64,000 nt of DNA from NCBI RefSeq assembly GCF_000430745.1, contig NZ_AUMP01000003.1, forward strand, positions 33,503 through 97,502, read 5' to 3'. Positions 60,260 to 64,000 of this stretch are shown here, in pieces. Positions within the stretch are counted from its first letter, which is position 1. Each line of letters starts with the position of its first letter. Below the pieces are notes generated by a model, which was not told the origin of the DNA, ran no database searches, and worked only from the letters and a program-made list of their open reading frames with translations. This DNA comes from Fictibacillus gelatini DSM 15865. GTDB lineage: Bacteria > Bacillota > Bacilli > Bacillales > Fictibacillaceae. The position numbers and the translations under genes are program-made.

Positions 60260-60754
60260 TTGGAAGACAAAAAATCACAACAAATGGAAACTGATGGTTC
60301 GTTTATGAGCAGAGTGATCAGCGTTGGATTTTTCGGGGGATTAATTTGGAGCCTAATCGCATTTTTAGCGTATTATCTTAACTTCACAAAAGTCGGACCG
60401 GCGCTTATTCTTGCGCCGTGGGCCCTCGGTAAATGGAAAAACGAGTGGCTCGGTCATTTAATAGGGGTTGTTATTCTCGCCCTGCTTTCTATCCTCGTAG
60501 CTATTGGATACCGATTTCTTCTCTCAAAAGTTAAAAGCATGTGGGCCGGTATTTTGTATGGGACAGTACTCTGGTTTATTGTATTTTATGTCCTTCATCC
60601 AATCTTTCCGGGCCTTGAACCAATGAATAAAATCGGTAAAAATACCGTTGTGACCACCCTTTGTCTTTTTATTTTATATGGTTTATTTATTGGAATGACG
60701 ATTTCCTTTGAATACTCGGAAAGATATGGGACGAATAATCAAAAAAGTAGCTAA
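60260..60754 (+). CDS. yqhR: YqhR family membrane protein
   Basis: A 164-residue protein with four membrane helices, including ISVGFFGGLIWSLIAFLAYYLNF, PALILAPWALG and ILYGTVLWFIVFYVLHPIF. This matches YqhR of Bacillus; function unknown. TTG 60260 has AAAGGAGG upstream. The gap 60057-60259 holds divergent promoters but no gene. Confidence 0.9.
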   Translation: MEDKKSQQMETDGSFMSRVISVGFFGGLIWSLIAFLAYYLNFTKVGPALILAPWALGKWKNEWLGHLIGVVILALLSILVAIGYRFLLSKVKSMWAGILYGTVLWFIVFYVLHPIFPGLEPMNKIGKNTVVTTLCLFILYGLFIGMTISFEYSERYGTNNQKSS

Positions 60755-60777
60755 CTATTCAAAAAAATAGAGCTGTG

Positions 60778-60807
60778 ATAGAATGTTCATGTGACATTCT
60801 ATTTTTC
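60778..60807 (+). terminator. hairpin between yqhR and aroQ
   Basis: ATAGAATGT (60778-60786) and ACATTCTAT (60794-60802) with a 7-base loop, then TTTTC. Confidence 0.7.
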
Positions 60808-60828
60808 ATTTAAAGGAGAACTCTTAAA

Positions 60829-61260
60829 TTGAATCGCATTTTAGTGTTAAACGGCCCTAATCTAAATTTGCTCGGAAAGAGGGAACCTGACCAATATGGT
60901 TTCGATACGCTTGAAACGTTAGAAAAAAGGATAATTGATTACGGAAAAAGCAAAGAATGTGAAGTGGAGTGCAGACAGTCTAATCATGAAGGAAACCTCA
61001 TTGATTGGATTCACGGATCAATGGGGGAGTATATTGGGATTGTATTGAATGCCGGAGCCTTCACACATTATAGTTATGCGATCCGTGATGCGATTGCAAG
61101 TGTGAATACCCCGGTTGTCGAAGTACATATTTCTAACGTCCATAAAAGAGAACCTTTCAGGCATGAATCTGTCATCGCGCCTGTTGTAATAGGACAAATC
61201 GTAGGTTTTGGATTAAAAGGGTATGAACTTGCCATTGATGCATTGTTAGCACAAAAATAG
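60829..61260 (+). CDS. aroQ: type II 3-dehydroquinate dehydratase
   Basis: A 143-residue enzyme of the shikimate pathway. LVLNGPNLNLLGKREPDQYG carries the active-site Tyr/Arg, QSNHEGNLIDWIH the substrate contacts, LNAGAFTHYSYAIRDA and EVHISNVHKREPFRH the catalytic His. TTG start with AAAGGAG upstream. Ends 11 bases before yqhT. Confidence 0.96.
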   Translation: MNRILVLNGPNLNLLGKREPDQYGFDTLETLEKRIIDYGKSKECEVECRQSNHEGNLIDWIHGSMGEYIGIVLNAGAFTHYSYAIRDAIASVNTPVVEVHISNVHKREPFRHESVIAPVVIGQIVGFGLKGYELAIDALLAQK

Positions 61261-61271
61261 GAGGAAAACTT

Positions 61272-62348
61272 ATGCAGCGTTTAGAGAAACTTCGATATGA
61301 ATTTAAAGAGTTTGGCATTGATGGTATCCTTATCGCGTCTTTAAGCAACCGTAAATACATAAGCGGATTTACGGGAACGGCCGGTGTTCTCGTCATCTCT
61401 GAAAAAGAGGCAAAATTGATCACGGACTTCCGCTATATGGATCAAGCTAAGGAGCAAGCAAAAGAGTTTGATATCGTTTTACATACATCATCGGTTCCAA
61501 TAGAAGTGGCGAAAGTTGCACATGAACTGGGGATTACGCGGCTTGGATTTGAACAAGAGTATCTTACGTACTCTGAATACCGCACTTATGAAAATGAATT
61601 ATCCGGGATAAATGCCACTTTTGTGCCTACTTCAGGCATCGTTGAAAAATTGCGCTTGATAAAGGATTCACAAGAGATTAAGATATTAAAGGAAGCAGCT
61701 GAGATTGCAGACAGCGCTTTTTCACATATTACAAATTTCATTAAACCGGGAATAAGTGAACTTGATGTTCGAAATGAATTGGAATTTGTCATGAGAAAAA
61801 ATGGCGCAACTTCTTCTTCGTTTAATACGATTGTCGCTTCAGGATATCGCTCCGCTCTGCCCCACGGTGTTGCCTCAGACAAAATCATCCAAGAAGGAGA
61901 ATTGGTCACACTTGATTTTGGGGCATACTACAAAGGATATTGTTCTGATATAACAAGAACAGTGGCAGTCGGTCAAGTATCTGAGGAACTGAAAGCGATA
62001 TATGATGTCGTATATGAGGCACAGTTAAACGGAGTGGAAAAGATTAAACCAGGAATAACTGGACGAGAAGCGGATGCTTTAACGAGAGACATTATCGCGC
62101 AAAAAGGATATGGTGACTATTTTGGCCATTCGACAGGGCATGGAATTGGGCTCGAAGTTCATGAAGGCCCTTCGCTATCCGCTAAATCTGATATGGTCCT
62201 TAAGCCAGGAATGGTTGTAACGGTTGAACCGGGGATTTATATATCTGGTTTAGGAGGCGTGCGCATTGAAGATGACATTTTAATTACGAAAGATGGCAAT
62301 GAAATACTTACGCATTCTCGAAAAGATTTAATTATCCTGGGAGATTAG
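61272..62348 (+). CDS. yqhT: Xaa-Pro aminopeptidase family protein
   Basis: A 358-residue M24 metallopeptidase. The N-terminal creatinase-like domain (1-125) is followed by the pita-bread domain with ligands in [19 protein letters not shown] (two Asp), [16 protein letters not shown] (His), [11 protein letters not shown] (Glu) and [11 protein letters not shown] (Glu). Removes N-terminal residues before proline. Lies in the aroQ-yqhT-efp operon, AGGAGG upstream. Confidence 0.93.
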   Translation: MQRLEKLRYEFKEFGIDGILIASLSNRKYISGFTGTAGVLVISEKEAKLITDFRYMDQAKEQAKEFDIVLHTSSVPIEVAKVAHELGITRLGFEQEYLTYSEYRTYENELSGINATFVPTSGIVEKLRLIKDSQEIKILKEAAEIADSAFSHITNFIKPGISELDVRNELEFVMRKNGATSSSFNTIVASGYRSALPHGVASDKIIQEGELVTLDFGAYYKGYCSDITRTVAVGQVSEELKAIYDVVYEAQLNGVEKIKPGITGREADALTRDIIAQKGYGDYFGHSTGHGIGLEVHEGPSLSAKSDMVLKPGMVVTVEPGIYISGLGGVRIEDDILITKDGNEILTHSRKDLIILGD

Positions 62349-62395
62349 GTTTTTTAAGGCGGCTTTGGCCCGCTAGCAAACAGGGAGGAAAAGAC

Positions 62396-62953
62396 ATGAT
62401 TTCAGTAAACGATTTTAAAACGGGATTAACGATTGAAGTGGATGGGGACATCTGGCAAGTGCTTGAATTTCAGCATGTAAAGCCGGGAAAAGGGGCAGCA
62501 TTTGTCCGCTCCAAGCTTCGTAATTTAAGGTCCGGATCCATTCAAGAAAAAACGTTCCGCGGCGGCGAAAAAGTGGCGAAAGCTCATATTGAAAACCGCA
62601 GAATGCAATATTTGTACGCTTCTGGTGATTCTTATGTGTTTATGGATAACGAAACATATGAACAAATTGAATTGCCGGCAAAACAAATTGAGCATGAATT
62701 GAAATTCTTGCTTGAAAACATGACTGTCCACATTATGACTTATCAAGGTGAAACGATCGGGGTCGAGCTGCCGAACACGGTTGAACTAGAAGTAACTGAA
62801 ACTGAACCTGGAATTAAAGGGGACACTGCATCTGGTGGTTCAAAGCCTGCAACATTAGAAACGGGATTAGTTGTCCAAGTTCCTTTCTTTATTAACCAGG
62901 GCGACAAGCTAGTAATCGATACACGTACCGGACAATACGTATCAAGGGCATAA
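62396..62953 (+). CDS. efp: translation elongation factor EF-P
   Basis: A 185-residue EF-P, which relieves ribosome stalling at polyproline. The tip loop KPGKGAAF has the modification site Lys32, in B. subtilis carrying 5-aminopentanol. All three beta-barrel domains are present and the end [16 protein letters not shown] is typical. AGGGAGG precedes ATG 62396. A terminator follows. Confidence 0.97.
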   Translation: MISVNDFKTGLTIEVDGDIWQVLEFQHVKPGKGAAFVRSKLRNLRSGSIQEKTFRGGEKVAKAHIENRRMQYLYASGDSYVFMDNETYEQIELPAKQIEHELKFLLENMTVHIMTYQGETIGVELPNTVELEVTETEPGIKGDTASGGSKPATLETGLVVQVPFFINQGDKLVIDTRTGQYVSRA

Positions 62954-62964
62954 AGAAAAGAGAA

Positions 62965-63001
62965 AGCTTCATTCCAATATACGGAATGAGGCTTTTTCTT
63001 T
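62965..63001 (+). terminator. terminator after efp
   Basis: AAGCTTCATTCC pairs with GGAATGAGGCTT (one G-U or mismatch) with a 7-base loop and a T-rich tail. Confidence 0.88.
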
Positions 63002-63008
63002 TTTCTAG

Positions 63009-63038
63009 GTCATAAAACGATTGGAAAAGCCATAGGTT
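63009..63038 (+). promoter_or_regulatory. SigE-type sporulation promoter
   Basis: GTCATAAA at 63009-63016, 14 bases, CATAGGTT at 63031-63038 fits the mother-cell sigma-E consensus, expected before the spoIIIA operon. Confidence 0.6.
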
Positions 63039-63070
63039 ATAGTACTAATTTCTTTTATGGAGTGGTGGCT

Positions 63071-64000
63071 TTGAAAGATGTACTAGCTGTACTCCCGGAT
63101 TCTATGAAATGTCTCGTAGCCGACTATCCCGAAGCTAAACAAGCGCAAATTGAGGAAATCCGCATCCGATTAAACCAGCCTCTTGAATTCATTGTGAATG
63201 GAAGACCGGAATATCCGTTAATGTATGGGCGCCCATATGTTGTTTCAAGTGAAGACGGTGCCCAGTTAATCAATCAATTAAGTCACTTTTCTCTTTATGC
63301 GCTTGAGGAAGAGTTGAAACAAGGATATATCACCATTCGCGGTGGACATAGAGTTGGACTGGCAGGAAAAGTGATTACGGAAAAAGGAACTGTGAAAGCC
63401 ATTCGAGATATTAGTTCATACAATATTCGAATTGCGAGAGCTAAGACGGGCGTCGCTGACTCACTGGTTCCTTACTTATTCGCAAGCGGGCGCTGGCTTA
63501 ACACATTAATTATTGGTGCTCCACAAACAGGGAAAACTACGATGTTAAGAGATTTGACACGTATCGTTAGTATGGGGGTCGAGCCGAAAGCAATCCCATC
63601 GAAAAAAGTGGGAATTGTGGACGAACGATCTGAAATTGCCGGATGCGTGAAAGGAATCCCTCAACATCCGTTAGGGAAACGGGTCGATGTTCTTGATGCC
63701 TGTCCGAAAGCGGAAGGGATGATGATGTTAATTCGTTCGATGAGCCCTGAAGTGTTGATTGTTGATGAAATCGGCCGTAAAGAAGATAGTGAAGCCATTT
63801 TAGAGGCGATGAATGCCGGTGTTGTCATGATGATGACGGCTCATGGATTTTCGCTGGAAAGCGTTATGAAAAGGCCGACGATATTAAAGCTAATTGAGAT
63901 GGAACTTTTTGACCGCTATGTAGAATTAACTCGGTTAAACGGTCCGGGCACAGTTCGAACGATCTATAATTCAAAGTTGGAAAACATTACAGAAAGCAGG
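63071..64000 (+). CDS. spoIIIAA: stage III sporulation protein AA (open at the window edge)
   Basis: 310 codons, open at the right edge but nearly complete (about 307 residues in B. subtilis). A secretion-type ATPase that powers the SpoIIIA-SpoIIQ channel between mother cell and forespore. Walker A GAPQTGKTTMLRD, VGIVDERSEIAG, and Walker B EVLIVDEIGRKED are present. TTG start at 63071 with GGAGTGGTG upstream. Confidence 0.93.
   Translation, partial: MKDVLAVLPDSMKCLVADYPEAKQAQIEEIRIRLNQPLEFIVNGRPEYPLMYGRPYVVSSEDGAQLINQLSHFSLYALEEELKQGYITIRGGHRVGLAGKVITEKGTVKAIRDISSYNIRIARAKTGVADSLVPYLFASGRWLNTLIIGAPQTGKTTMLRDLTRIVSMGVEPKAIPSKKVGIVDERSEIAGCVKGIPQHPLGKRVDVLDACPKAEGMMMLIRSMSPEVLIVDEIGRKEDSEAILEAMNAGVVMMMTAHGFSLESVMKRPTILKLIEMELFDRYVELTRLNGPGTVRTIYNSKLENITESR

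Overview
The window comes from an endospore-forming Bacillaceae chromosome (Bacillus sensu lato). The host half, about 40.3-64 kb, keeps a gene order familiar from Bacillus subtilis: comG operon, aroK, yqzE, yqhG/yqhH, gcvT-gcvPA-gcvPB behind a glycine riboswitch, yqhL, lipM, mntR, yqhO, yqhP, yqhQ, yqhR, aroQ, yqhT, efp and spoIIIAA. Two genes not in the B. subtilis order are inserted: moaA after yqzE, and a class II (B12-dependent) ribonucleotide reductase between lipM and mntR. The reductase gene is split by a compact self-splicing type (group I) intron.

The left 40.3 kb is an apparently complete temperate phage integrated in comGA by a large serine recombinase. It runs integrase, CI-like repressor (both leftward), then rightward cro, antirepressor, a long early region of many small overlapping genes (Gp157, ERF annealing protein, DnaD-like initiator, helicase loader, C5 methyltransferase, SSB, MazG, DUF1064 nuclease, ArpU-like late regulator), a 0.6 kb gene-free stretch that looks like a separately transcribed structured RNA, and the late genes. 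The late genes are terminase, a P22-like portal, scaffold, N4-gp56-type coat, adaptor, short-tail and fibre proteins, two virion peptidoglycan hydrolases, a 1.28k-residue polyvalent protein, holin and amidase. There is no tape measure or tail tube, so the particle should be short-tailed (podovirus-like), which is unusual for a Bacillus prophage. After lysis come a leftward lipoprotein plus regulator and a plasmid-like FtsK / replication-relaxation / small membrane protein module.

The attachment sites carry the main surprise. The right junction is a normal attR that runs into the 3' part of comGA. The left edge is not attL: it is a whole attP (two perfect 14-bp inverted arms) preceded by the last 62 bases of the phage's own rightmost gene, identical to the right end over 95 bp. 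The window therefore starts at a phage-phage junction: a tandem lysogen, or an assembly that joined excised circular phage to the integrated copy. Either reading suggests an active element.

In the host part, comGA is cut by the phage and comGB carries a separate frameshift, so competence pili are probably not made in this strain as sequenced. The gcv operon and LipM work together (LipM loads octanoate on GcvH, the H-protein of the glycine cleavage system). MntR, EF-P and SpoIIIAA are standard housekeeping or sporulation genes.
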